64,000 bases of DNA from Hohaiivirga sp031546825 (lineage in GTDB: Bacteria > Pseudomonadota > Alphaproteobacteria > Rhizobiales > Beijerinckiaceae), in assembly GCA_031546825.1 (NCBI GenBank), contig JAVBJU010000004.1:1-64000 (forward strand), in the 5' to 3' direction. The translations under genes and the position numbers were made by a program. The first letter of the stretch is position 1. Each line of letters opens with the position of its first letter. Shown one piece after another: positions 34,025 to 42,325 of the stretch. The notes beneath the pieces are model-generated. The model saw nothing but the letters and a program-made list of their open reading frames with translations, ran no database searches and was not told where the DNA came from.

Positions 34025-35392
34025 ATGTTAGGTTTATTGATCGGTCTTATCGTTACCGCCGTTGCTGCCTATCTGATCATCAAGAATTACCAGCCCCAGA
34101 CGGTGCTGCTGCTGGCGGGGCTTATCCTCCTTGCAGCCACAGCCATCGTGTTCCCGGAACAATCGGTGCTGTACCAGAAGGCCAAGACCGTTGGCTGGAA
34201 GGGCTTTGACATTTTTGCCTTCGTCAAGGATTCGCTGACAACCCAGGTGGCCGGTATCGGTCTCATCATTATGGCGGCGGGCGGTTTTGCCGATTACATG
34301 GACCATATCAAGGCGTCGAACGCCATGGTCAACCTGTGTGTGAAGCCGCTGCGGCTGGTCAAGGCACCTTATGTGGTGCTGGCGCTTGGTTATGTGTTCG
34401 GCCAATTCCTGCACGTGGCCATCTCGAGCGCAGCCGGGCTTGCCATGCTCCTGCTGGTGACTCTGTTTCCCATTCTGGTGCGGCTTGGTGTCAGTAAAAC
34501 GGCTGCTGCTGCGGTGATCGGCATGACAGCTTTCATGGATCTCGGCCCAGCGGTTGGCACTGCCAATCTTGCGGCAAAGCACGCCGGCATGTCAGCTGCG
34601 GTTTATTTTGCCCAATACCAGCTTCCGGTCGCCATCGGGGTTGTGACCGTGGTGTCAGTGCTGATTTTCCTGACAGCTAAATACTATGACGCCCGGGATG
34701 GCCATATCGTCAAAGAGACGAGTGAGGCCGTTGCGGGGGCTCAAGTCGGCGCTGCGCCGTGGTTTTATGTCTTGCTGCCGCTGTTCCCGATTGTTCTCGT
34801 GCTGGTTTTCAGCCCGCTCGTGGTCAGTGCGGTCAACATGGATGTGGTCACTGCGATGGTGCTCGGCACTCTGGTCGGCTTTCTATGTGAATTATGTGTG
34901 CGGCGAGACCTGAAGCTGGTGTTCAAGGATCTGCAGGTTTTCTTCCGTGGCATGGGCACCATGTTCACGAGCGTCGTATCGCTCCTGGTCTGCGCCGATG
35001 TGTTTGCCCAAGGATTTCAGGCAACGGGGGCGGTCAATACCATTATCCAGTCGGTGCAGAATGCCGGGTTTGGCATTCACGCGATGACGGTGGTCATGAC
35101 GCTGCTTGTTGGCGTGACCGCGGCGATCACAGGGTCGGGCGTTGCGGCCTTCTTCGCCTTCTCGGGCCTCGCGCCGGGCATCGCCACGAAGTTCGGCGTC
35201 AGCGCCGTGACCATGATCCTGCCGATGCAGCTCATGGCGGGCATGGGGCGAGCCATCTCTCCGGTGGCGGGCGTTATCATTGCCGTCAGCAAGGCCGGTG
35301 AATGCTCCCCCTTCGCCATCGTGCGCCGCACCTTCATCCCGGCCGTCGGCGGCATCATAACGATGCTGGTCCTCAACGGGTTGCTGAACTGA
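34025..35392 (+). CDS. DcuC-family C4-dicarboxylate/organic acid carrier
   Basis: 455 residues from ATG 34025 with AGGAGGGG before it. Twelve or so hydrophobic segments. By recall it aligns along its length with E. coli DcuC (461 residues): the IIKNYQPQTVLLLAGL start, SSAAGLAMLLLVTLFP, VFAQGFQATGAVNTIIQSV, GSGVAAFFAFSGLAP and SPVAGVIIAVSKAGECSPF. DcuC exports succinate during fermentation; here the cargo is unknown. It ends 12 bases from the convergent yihW-type gene. Confidence 0.88.
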   Translation: MLGLLIGLIVTAVAAYLIIKNYQPQTVLLLAGLILLAATAIVFPEQSVLYQKAKTVGWKGFDIFAFVKDSLTTQVAGIGLIIMAAGGFADYMDHIKASNAMVNLCVKPLRLVKAPYVVLALGYVFGQFLHVAISSAAGLAMLLLVTLFPILVRLGVSKTAAAAVIGMTAFMDLGPAVGTANLAAKHAGMSAAVYFAQYQLPVAIGVVTVVSVLIFLTAKYYDARDGHIVKETSEAVAGAQVGAAPWFYVLLPLFPIVLVLVFSPLVVSAVNMDVVTAMVLGTLVGFLCELCVRRDLKLVFKDLQVFFRGMGTMFTSVVSLLVCADVFAQGFQATGAVNTIIQSVQNAGFGIHAMTVVMTLLVGVTAAITGSGVAAFFAFSGLAPGIATKFGVSAVTMILPMQLMAGMGRAISPVAGVIIAVSKAGECSPFAIVRRTFIPAVGGIITMLVLNGLLN

Positions 35393-35404
35393 AAAAAGTC
35401 GCGC

Positions 35405-36181
35405 CTATTTGCAAAGCCGCAATTCGACCTGATTTTTCTTCATGTGGGCCTGCATGGCGGGGGCCGGGCGCTCGTCGGTGAATAGCGTCATGGCCTGTGC
35501 CACATTGCCGATTTCGACGGCTGCCGAGGAATGAAATTTGGTGTGATCCGCCGCCAGCAGCAGATGGCGGGAATGGGCGATCATCGTTTTGGCGACTTCA
35601 GCCTCATCGACGTTGAACTCGAGAATGGTGCCGTCGGGATCAATGGCCCCCATGCTGGTAATCACGTAATCGGCGCGAAACCCCTGAATGAACGGCACAA
35701 CGCTCGGTCCGACGATGCCGCCGTTATGGGGGCGGACGGAGCCGCCGGGCACCATGGTTTCAATCTGGCTGTGCTTATAAAGAATAGTCGCCACCCGGAT
35801 GCTATCGGTGATGACGCGTAAGTTTTTGCGCACGCCGAGCGCCCGTGCCACGTGCTCGACCGTGGTGCCAATGGTTATGAATACTGTGCAGCCATCGGGG
35901 AGAAAGTCCGCGATGGCGTTGGCTATGGCAGTTTTCTCATCGAGAAGCGAGATTTCACGTTGCTCGAAGGCAATGTTCGCAACCGAGGAAACCGGGCCTG
36001 CGCCGCCATGGTGACGGGAAACGAGGCCCTTATCCGCGAGTTTCCGAATGTCGCGCCGCACGGTCTGGGTCGATACGCTGAGAATCTGCGCCAGATCTTC
36101 TATCCCCATATAGCCGCGCTCTCCGATGAGGGCGACCAGATGGTCGTGGCGCGGATATCCGGTGACGTCGGTCACATTCAT
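35405..36181 (-). CDS. yihW: DeoR-family regulator of sulfoglycolysis (YihW/CsqR type)
   Basis: 258 residues. DeoR winged helix-turn-helix at about 14-60 (DLAQILSVSTQTVRRDIRKL, then SRHHGGAG) and a DeoRC sensor domain with FITIGTTVEHVARAL, MVPGGSVRPHNGGIVGPS, DEAEVAKTMI and LLLAADHTKFHSSAAVEIGN. These segments match E. coli YihW/CsqR, as I recall it, nearly position by position and with equal length. CsqR represses the sulfoquinovose genes and is relieved by pathway sugars. Here it is the last gene of the cluster, separated from the kinase by 92 bases and a hairpin, and may have its own promoter. Confidence 0.85.
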   Translation of the reverse strand: MNVTDVTGYPRHDHLVALIGERGYMGIEDLAQILSVSTQTVRRDIRKLADKGLVSRHHGGAGPVSSVANIAFEQREISLLDEKTAIANAIADFLPDGCTVFITIGTTVEHVARALGVRKNLRVITDSIRVATILYKHSQIETMVPGGSVRPHNGGIVGPSVVPFIQGFRADYVITSMGAIDPDGTILEFNVDEAEVAKTMIAHSRHLLLAADHTKFHSSAAVEIGNVAQAMTLFTDERPAPAMQAHMKKNQVELRLCK

Positions 36182-36208
36182 GCTTTCACTCTATAGCTTT
36201 CGTAACAA

Positions 36209-36230
36209 CGCCGCAGAATCACCTGCGGCG
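36209..36230 (-). promoter_or_regulatory. Hairpin between the yihV- and yihW-type genes
   Basis: CGCCGCAG (36209-36216) and CTGCGGCG (36223-36230) form a perfect 8-bp stem with a 6-base loop. Read on the minus strand it is followed by TTGTTAC. It may attenuate transcription into the regulator gene. Confidence 0.55.
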
Positions 36231-36273
36231 CTGATTCTCCTATGATTTCCACCTTCTTTCAAGCGCCAGCCAT

Positions 36274-37170
36274 TTACGGCGCGTGGGCAAGAAATGCCAG
36301 CGTCTCGTCGCGGTTGGGAATACCGGCGCGTCCGCCGGGTTTCGAGCATTTTAGAGCCGCCACCGCATTGGCGAAACGGATTGCCTGCGCGAGCGGTTGC
36401 CTCTCGGCAAGCGCCACGGCAAGCGCACCGTGGAACACATCGCCCGCGCCGGTGGTATCCACGACCTTGACCGAGAAGCCCGGCAGATGGCGCAAGGCGT
36501 CGCTTTCCAGCCAGTTGCAGCCTTGCTCGCCCCGCGTCACGTAAACATGACCGTCCGTGACTTTCGCAGCCGCGCGCAACGCTTTATCGAAATCGGGCTC
36601 GCACGTCATCTTTTGCAGGCCGGGGGCGGAGAAAACCGCGTGGCTTGCGCGTTGAACCAGTTCGCTGATGTCCTGCGGCGTCATGTCGGCGTCGAGCATG
36701 GTCGGCACATTCTTGCGCCGTGCGGCGGCGAGCGCCTCTGCGCTGCCCTGGTGCCAGCGCACATCGGCGAGCACCAGATCATAACGACCAAAATCCACGC
36801 TTTCGAGCCAGTCGGCATCAACCGGAAGGTCGGGGCTCGGATTGTTCACTATCATGCGTTCGCCATTGCTATCGACGAATACTGCGGAATGTGAGGAGCG
36901 CGCATTCTTGCAGATGCGGGCGTGATCAACATTCACCCCTTCGCGCTTCAGATCCGCCAGAATGGTTGCGCCGGTGGCGTCATCGCCGACGCGGCCGATA
37001 TAATCGACCTCAGCCCCGAGGCGCGCGGCCGCCACCGCAGCCGTCGCCGCTGGGCCGCCACCAACTTCCTGGTAGCCGAGTGCCACATGCTTGCCGCCGC
37101 CCTTCGGCAACTGGTTGAGGCGGTAGAGCCGATCCTGAACGGCAATCCCGACGCAGGCGATCCTGACCAT
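36274..37170 (-). CDS. yihV: 6-deoxy-6-sulfofructose kinase (YihV type, PfkB family)
   Basis: 298 residues, the same length as E. coli YihV. RIACVGIAVQDRLY start, VGGGPAATAAVAAARLGA, NNPSPDLP, ADVRWH and the anion-hole/catalytic DTTGAGDVFHGAL with Asp244. As I recall the E. coli enzyme, Lys27, Asn109 and Arg138 contact the sulfonate group; all three are present at identical positions here, which separates it from ordinary fructokinases or ribokinases. It phosphorylates sulfofructose at C1 with ATP. GAGGAA lies seven bases before the ATG. Thirteen bases after the mutarotase stop. Confidence 0.88.
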   Translation of the reverse strand: MVRIACVGIAVQDRLYRLNQLPKGGGKHVALGYQEVGGGPAATAAVAAARLGAEVDYIGRVGDDATGATILADLKREGVNVDHARICKNARSSHSAVFVDSNGERMIVNNPSPDLPVDADWLESVDFGRYDLVLADVRWHQGSAEALAAARRKNVPTMLDADMTPQDISELVQRASHAVFSAPGLQKMTCEPDFDKALRAAAKVTDGHVYVTRGEQGCNWLESDALRHLPGFSVKVVDTTGAGDVFHGALAVALAERQPLAQAIRFANAVAALKCSKPGGRAGIPNRDETLAFLAHAP

Positions 37171-37183
37171 GATGTTTCCTCTT

Positions 37184-38095
37184 TCAGATGCGTGACAGCG
37201 CCCAACGGGTGCTGATTGTCAATGGATTGTCGCTTGTGACGATGTGCGGGCAGGTGTTGACACCGTTCGGCGGTCCGGTCAGCGGCTCGACGCAGGTGGC
37301 ATCCGCCTGCTTGTCAAACACCACCATGGAGGAGGCGGGTGATGACATATCGAGTTGCACCTTTCCGGGCCATACAAGCGTTGCCTCCATGGCACCGTCG
37401 AAGCCGAAGCAGTCGTCCCACGGGCCGGGGCGCGGAGGCTGGCGTTTGCCGGTCGGTACTTCGTTTGCCCCGATCTCCTCCTGCCAGTGGGCGTTGAAGC
37501 GCACATCAAGCATCTCGGCTGCGTTGCCATTGGGCACCGCCGCGACATCGGCGCGCGAGCCCGTCCATTTGGAAAACCAGGGGTGCCATCCGGCAGCCGC
37601 TGGAAATGGCGCGTCGTCGGTCGAGACGGTCAGGCTGATGGTCACGGCATTCTCCGCAACTTCGATGAGCTGGCGCGCGGTGCCGCGCCACGGCCAGGGT
37701 GCGTCGAGTGCCAGTTCCATCAGCGCGCGCTGTCCGTCCGCTTCCACAAGACGCCACGGCGCAAAGCACGCCATGCCGTGCAGGGCGTGGGGCGGTTTGT
37801 TGACTGGCAGTTGGTGGCTTGCGCCGTTGAACCCAAGCTTGCCATCATTCAGCCGCCCAACCCACGGCACCATGGGGAAGCAGCCATATTGGAAAGCGCG
37901 CCGGGCCGGATTCCACTGTCGCAACAACTCATAGTCGAAGGCAGAGAGAGAGGCGATGCGCGCGCCATCCTCGGGAAAAATCTCCAGCGCGATGTCGCCA
38001 TTGCGCAGGGTCAGGCGCGGCCCGCGCGGCCCCGGCCAAGGGGCATCAAAGGCCTGGCGGACGGCAAAGTAGGGGTTTTGGTCGAGTGTCGACAT
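37184..38095 (-). CDS. Aldose 1-epimerase-like protein, candidate sulfoquinovose mutarotase (YihR type)
   Basis: 303 residues of the galactose mutarotase fold. The likely catalytic pair is His171 (AAGWHPWF) and Glu270 (CVEPLTGPPNG), with HALHGM (103-108) and the sugar-contacting ASLSAFDYELLRQW. Such enzymes interconvert alpha and beta anomers. Within this cluster it most likely acts on a sulfosugar, as YihR and related mutarotases do; the specificity is inferred from context. It differs from E. coli YihR enough that I do not give a symbol. Confidence 0.75.
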   Translation of the reverse strand: MSTLDQNPYFAVRQAFDAPWPGPRGPRLTLRNGDIALEIFPEDGARIASLSAFDYELLRQWNPARRAFQYGCFPMVPWVGRLNDGKLGFNGASHQLPVNKPPHALHGMACFAPWRLVEADGQRALMELALDAPWPWRGTARQLIEVAENAVTISLTVSTDDAPFPAAAGWHPWFSKWTGSRADVAAVPNGNAAEMLDVRFNAHWQEEIGANEVPTGKRQPPRPGPWDDCFGFDGAMEATLVWPGKVQLDMSSPASSMVVFDKQADATCVEPLTGPPNGVNTCPHIVTSDNPLTISTRWALSRI

Positions 38096-38109
38096 GATCG
38101 TGATGATCC

Positions 38110-39453
38110 TTATTGCGCGTTGGTGCCGTCACCCACGGAGATGGGGCTGATCAGCAGGACGCAGATGAAGGAGATGAGGGAAATCCCCGCGAGATAGCCC
38201 GCAACCCACCACGGCTTTCCGTGCCCCAAAGCGAGCAGGCTCGACGCGATCAGCGGTGTTAGCCCGCCGAGGATGGCAGAGAACTGGTAGGCGAAGGATA
38301 AACCCGTGTAGCGCACGCGGGTGCCGAACATGCCGGTGAACATGGTTGGCTGAACCGCGAACATCATCGTCGGCCCGAGATTGTAACAGAGGATCATCGA
38401 TACCCAGATGACTCCGACGTTCTTGGTCTCGACCAGCATGAAGAACGGGAATGCGAATAGCAGGCAGAAGCCCGCACCAAACAGGTAAATCCGGCGCAAC
38501 CCGACACGGTCGGACAGCCAGCCGATGGCCGGGCAGGCGAAAATACCGATCATGGAGGCGATCATCATGCCGGTGAGTGGCACCTGACGGTTCATGGCGA
38601 GTTGGGTCGAAATATAGACGATGCCAAAGGTATTGACGGTGTTGGACGAAACCGTTTCCGCAAGGCGAGCGCCGAGTGCCAGAATGAGGTTTCGCGGGTG
38701 CTTGCGCAGCAATTCCATCAGCGGCAGCGCTTCAGGCTTCGTTGCCTGCTTGGCTGCCTGCGCGCGCATCTCCCGCGCTTTGCGGAAATCTTCGGTCTCC
38801 TCAGTGTGGAGGCGGATGAACATGCCGACAATCAGCATGACAGCCGAGAGCCAGAACGGGATGCGCCAGCCCCAGCTCATGAATTGCTCGGTGGGCAGAG
38901 CCCATGTGCAGAACGAGAAAACACCGGTCGCCAGCATAATGCCGGCCGAGGCTGCGGTTTGCGGCAGTGAGCCGAAAAAGCCACGCCGATTTTCGGGGGC
39001 GGATTCGATGGTCATCAGTGCCGCACCGCCGTATTCTCCACCAAGTCCGAAACCCTGGATCAGACGCAGAAGGGCGAGAAGAATGGGCGCCATCACGCCG
39101 ATGGAGCCATAAGTCGGCAGGCAGCCCACAAGAAATGTCGATGCGCCGACAATCATTAATGTCCAAATCAGGGTCGTCTTGCGGCCGACCTTATCGCCGA
39201 AATGGCCGAAGACGATGCCGCCGAGCGGGCGGGCCAGAAAGCCAACGCCGAAGGTGGCAAATGACGCGATGATGCCCACGAGCGGGTCGGCCTGGGGAAA
39301 GAACAAAGGGGCGAAAACCAGCCCCGAGGCCGTTCCGAAAATGAAAAAGTCATACCATTCGAGCAGCGCGCCCGCGAAGGAGGCGGCAACGACCTTGCGA
39401 ATGGCCTTGGTGTCGCTCACGGTGGGGGGTAGTGCAATTCCGATGGTCGACAT
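38110..39453 (-). CDS. MFS transporter, metabolite:H+ symporter (MHS) type
   Basis: 447 residues and twelve predicted helices. It shows ALLEWYDFFIFG in helix 1, the motif-A loop GHFGDKVGRKTT between helices 2 and 3, LLRLIQGFGLGGEYGGA, and RRGFFGSLPQTAASAGI, which are the hallmarks of the MHS subfamily (KgtP, ProP, ShiA). These carry organic acids, betaines or similar charged molecules with protons. In this operon plausible cargos are sulfoquinovose (in) or dihydroxypropanesulfonate (out). AAGGGAAGG precedes the start. A hairpin separates it from the upstream transporter gene. Confidence 0.85.
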   Translation of the reverse strand: MSTIGIALPPTVSDTKAIRKVVAASFAGALLEWYDFFIFGTASGLVFAPLFFPQADPLVGIIASFATFGVGFLARPLGGIVFGHFGDKVGRKTTLIWTLMIVGASTFLVGCLPTYGSIGVMAPILLALLRLIQGFGLGGEYGGAALMTIESAPENRRGFFGSLPQTAASAGIMLATGVFSFCTWALPTEQFMSWGWRIPFWLSAVMLIVGMFIRLHTEETEDFRKAREMRAQAAKQATKPEALPLMELLRKHPRNLILALGARLAETVSSNTVNTFGIVYISTQLAMNRQVPLTGMMIASMIGIFACPAIGWLSDRVGLRRIYLFGAGFCLLFAFPFFMLVETKNVGVIWVSMILCYNLGPTMMFAVQPTMFTGMFGTRVRYTGLSFAYQFSAILGGLTPLIASSLLALGHGKPWWVAGYLAGISLISFICVLLISPISVGDGTNAQ

Positions 39454-39518
39454 TGTTCAGCCTTCCCTTGATACGGCCCGCGCCGGGAGGTTCCGGCGGC
39501 CTTTCTGTTGGGGGGATG

Positions 39519-39540
39519 CACTCCGCGCTGGCGCGGAGTG
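39519..39540 (-). promoter_or_regulatory. Intercistronic hairpin between the two transporter genes
   Basis: CACTCCGCGC (39519-39528) and GCGCGGAGTG (39531-39540) form a near-perfect 10-bp palindrome with almost no loop. No T-tract follows on the minus strand. It is a likely RNA processing or stabilising stem that lets the two carriers be made at different levels. Confidence 0.5.
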
Positions 39541-39561
39541 TCGTGGTATCGCTGAAAGGGC

Positions 39562-40986
39562 TTATTCCTTGATTGCCTTGAGAACGTCCGCGTCTTCAGC
39601 ATCAACATTGACGCCCATCGGCTCCCATTTGATGATCAGGCAAGTGAGCACACCGATGAAGGGGACGATGGCGAGGCAATAAAAAGCGTTGGTGTTGAAA
39701 TTTATCCACAGCATCGGCCAGAAGATCAGCCCGGCAATGGCTCCGCAGCGCATGATGGCGCGGGCAAATCCGATACCTGCTGGGCGAATGCTTGGCGGGT
39801 AGGAGAGTGTGGCGATGGTCATGCCGAGCCCACCGGGACCTGCCGAGTGGGAGAAGATGATAAGGCCGAGCAGCATGAGCGACAGCCATGGATTGGTCTT
39901 GGCGACGAAGCCGAGCGCCACCAGGGCAATCGCAACCGCTGCAAAGCCGACCATCGACTGCTTGCGCGCACCGTATTTGCTGACAATCATCGAGCCAATG
40001 GCGCCGCCGGTGATCCCGCACAATGCGTTGACGACCGCCGAGCCAGACAGTGCTCCGGTGAGCCCGCCGCCGATGATGCCTGAGAGCGTCAAGGGCAGGT
40101 AGACACCGACAGCATTATATTGCCAGGCCTGCATGGTTGCGACCACGCAACCGAGAATGGTGCGGCGGCGATAACGGTCGTTGAACAAAACGCCGTAAGC
40201 GCCCTTCACAGCCCCTTCCTTGGACGGAGTCCCCGCATCGGCAATCTTACCGATCTCAACCGAAACACCATAACGCGATTTGAGAATGCGGACTGCCTCC
40301 GGATAGTTGCCGACACGCGCTGCCCACATGGCTGATTCACCGATGTAGAAATAGCGCAGCACCATGACCAGCACAGCAAAACCTGCGCCAATCAGAATAC
40401 CAACCCGCCAGAGCTGCGCATCCATGACACCGGATGAGTGCAAGCTCAGCAGCACTACGTAAACAATGGTAGTCGAGATATACCAGCCCATCTGCCACAG
40501 ATTGACCGAGGTGCCAGATTTTTTGGAGGACGCACCGCGCAGTTCAGCAACCGCGTTGGTTGCCAGCGGAAAGTCGATCCCGAGACCAAAGCCGAGAATG
40601 ATGCGGCACACCAGCACCCACCACACGCTAGTGGCGAAGGCGACACCGGCTGCGCCGATGGTGCATAACCCCATGCCGATGAGGAAGCCGTTTTTCTGGC
40701 CAAAACGGTTGATGATCGGGCTCGACATCAAGCCACCGATCAATGCTGTGACCAGCACCGACGCATTTACCGTGGCGGCAAGACCGGCGGAGATACCGAA
40801 TTGTGCAGCAATGTATTGATTGCCAAAGCCGACCATGGCGGCCTGATAGGCATCGATGAGAATGCCGCCCAACGCGATGAGGACAATGCCGAGATTGGAG
40901 CGCAGGGGAGGGTTTTTATTGACGATGTCAATCACGTCCTGCGGCTGTCGGATGGTGTAGCGGGGAGTGTCTAGCGCCAGTTCCAT
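39562..40986 (-). CDS. MFS transporter, sugar/acid porter-like
   Basis: 474 residues from ATG 40986, chosen because GGAGA lies five bases upstream; in-frame starts at 40998 (ATG) and 41007 (GTG) also exist. Twelve helices with a large central loop. LRSNLGIVLIALGGILIDAYQAAMVGFGNQYI at the N terminus (seen in short pieces), INRFGQKNGFLIG as the motif-A loop, and RIILGFGLGIDFPLATNAVAELRG recall the sugar porter and aromatic acid porter branches. Best candidate for the sulfosugar importer, by context only. No GPH-type YihO or YihP is present in the cluster. Confidence 0.8.
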   Translation of the reverse strand: MELALDTPRYTIRQPQDVIDIVNKNPPLRSNLGIVLIALGGILIDAYQAAMVGFGNQYIAAQFGISAGLAATVNASVLVTALIGGLMSSPIINRFGQKNGFLIGMGLCTIGAAGVAFATSVWWVLVCRIILGFGLGIDFPLATNAVAELRGASSKKSGTSVNLWQMGWYISTTIVYVVLLSLHSSGVMDAQLWRVGILIGAGFAVLVMVLRYFYIGESAMWAARVGNYPEAVRILKSRYGVSVEIGKIADAGTPSKEGAVKGAYGVLFNDRYRRRTILGCVVATMQAWQYNAVGVYLPLTLSGIIGGGLTGALSGSAVVNALCGITGGAIGSMIVSKYGARKQSMVGFAAVAIALVALGFVAKTNPWLSLMLLGLIIFSHSAGPGGLGMTIATLSYPPSIRPAGIGFARAIMRCGAIAGLIFWPMLWINFNTNAFYCLAIVPFIGVLTCLIIKWEPMGVNVDAEDADVLKAIKE

Positions 40987-41122
40987 GTGTTTCTCCATGT
41001 CACCCACGTGACTTGCGCGCGGGGAGAGAGCTGAGTTTCAACCTGTCCGACATCGGGAATGCGCATCGGAGCGCTGCAATCAAAAACTGAAATTACCCTA
41101 TGCCGAGATGAAAAGAGGCTTT

Positions 41123-41145
41123 CCGGGCCGCAAAAAACGGCCCGG
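41123..41145 (-). promoter_or_regulatory. Hairpin after the zinc dehydrogenase gene
   Basis: CCGGGCCG (41123-41130) and CGGCCCGG (41138-41145) form a perfect 8-bp stem with a 7-base A/T loop, 16 bases after the dehydrogenase stop. The following minus-strand sequence has CTCTTTTC, so partial termination is possible in the 174-base gap before the transporter gene. Confidence 0.5.
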
Positions 41146-41160
41146 CAGCATGTTGTCGTG

Positions 41161-42165
41161 TTAGTTGAACTGAATGAGAACCTTGATTGAATCCGGTTCT
41201 TTCGCCCGCTCATAGGCGCGGGACGCTTCCTCGACCGGGAAAATATCGGTGACGAGGTCGGTGGTGTCGAAACGTCCATCCGAAAGCCACGGGATGATGG
41301 CCTTGAAATCGGCGGGCACATACATGCCCGAAGACAACAGGTCACATTCGAAACGCTGCATCCGCGGCAAAGGCACTTCACGCGGGCCGGAGGGCACGCC
41401 CATGCACATCACCGTGCCGCCGGAATAGACACGGGCGAAGGATTCGGTAATCGTCGCCTGCGCCGCCACCACGTCAATCACCCCGGTGAAGCGGTCACCA
41501 TCGGGAAGGCCACCGGCAGCAAAAACGCGCTTTGCGCCGTATTTCATTGCGAGGTCGCGCTTGCGTGCATCGGGCTCGATCACGGTTACTTTGCCCGCAC
41601 CCATGATGCGCAGGGCCTGGACGATGGATAGCCCAATGGTGCCTGCACCGATCACCAGAATGTCTTCGAGGGTATGTTGAGGCATCCGGCTGATGCAGTG
41701 ATGCGCACACGTTGCCGGTTCTGCGAAGGCAAGCGTTTTCAAGGGGATGGATTTCGGAGCCACGTAACAATTGCGGGCTGGGACCACATGGCTTGAACGC
41801 CCGAAGCCGGGGGCGCGGAAACCGGCTACCTGAGGCGGCTCACACAGATTGAAGCGGCCAGACAAACAGGCGCGGCATTTCATGCAGGCCATGATTGGGT
41901 CCACCACCACATGGTCATCCACGGCGACGCAGGTCACATTGGAACCGATTTCGGTAATGATGGCGCAGATCTCATGGCCGGGGACAACCGGCGGTTTGGC
42001 GAAAGGGTGGCCACCGGCGAGAACATGCAGGTCCGAGCCGCAAATGCCGAGATAGGCGGGAGCGATCCGGACATCGTCAGGGCCGAGCGGTTGGCGCTCC
42101 ACCTGAACGCGTTCGAATGTGGCTTTTCCGATTTCGGGAAATAAAACGCGCGTAACCGTTTCCAT
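41161..42165 (-). CDS. Zinc-dependent MDR alcohol/polyol dehydrogenase of the sulfoglycolysis cluster
   Basis: 334 residues, GAGGAG before ATG. Catalytic zinc ligands Cys42 (GICGSD), His64 and Glu65 (PGHE), with Glu149 (FAEPA); structural zinc cysteines 94, 97, 100 and 108 are complete. Rossmann motif GAGTIG (173-178) and Glu197 at the end of strand 2 suggest NAD over NADP. The fold group includes sorbitol, threonine and galactitol-1-phosphate dehydrogenases. It has no counterpart in the E. coli yih locus. It may oxidise a sulfo-polyol to sulfofructose or act on dihydroxypropanesulfonate; both are inference. Confidence 0.85.
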   Translation of the reverse strand: METVTRVLFPEIGKATFERVQVERQPLGPDDVRIAPAYLGICGSDLHVLAGGHPFAKPPVVPGHEICAIITEIGSNVTCVAVDDHVVVDPIMACMKCRACLSGRFNLCEPPQVAGFRAPGFGRSSHVVPARNCYVAPKSIPLKTLAFAEPATCAHHCISRMPQHTLEDILVIGAGTIGLSIVQALRIMGAGKVTVIEPDARKRDLAMKYGAKRVFAAGGLPDGDRFTGVIDVVAAQATITESFARVYSGGTVMCMGVPSGPREVPLPRMQRFECDLLSSGMYVPADFKAIIPWLSDGRFDTTDLVTDIFPVEEASRAYERAKEPDSIKVLIQFN

Positions 42166-42271
42166 TTTGCACTCCTCAAGGTCGAAGTCGTCAAACGGCG
42201 GTGGAGCGAAATGCGTTCAGTCGGAGACATCGCGCAAAACCAGACACTTTGCTACCGTTGGGCTCTGGCGC

Positions 42272-42325
42272 TTAGCCGGAGATCGGCTAAACGCAGCAAA
42301 TTCCGTAAAATCTCAGCGTTTAGCC
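42272..42325 (-). promoter_or_regulatory. Alternative hairpins at the end of the yihT-type gene
   Basis: GGCTAAACGC (42286-42295) can pair either with GCGTTTAGCC (42316-42325), which spans the yihT-type stop, or in part (CGGCTAA, 42284-42290) with TTAGCCG (42272-42278). The two folds are mutually exclusive, as in attenuators. The dehydrogenase gene starts 107 bases downstream. Confidence 0.4.
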
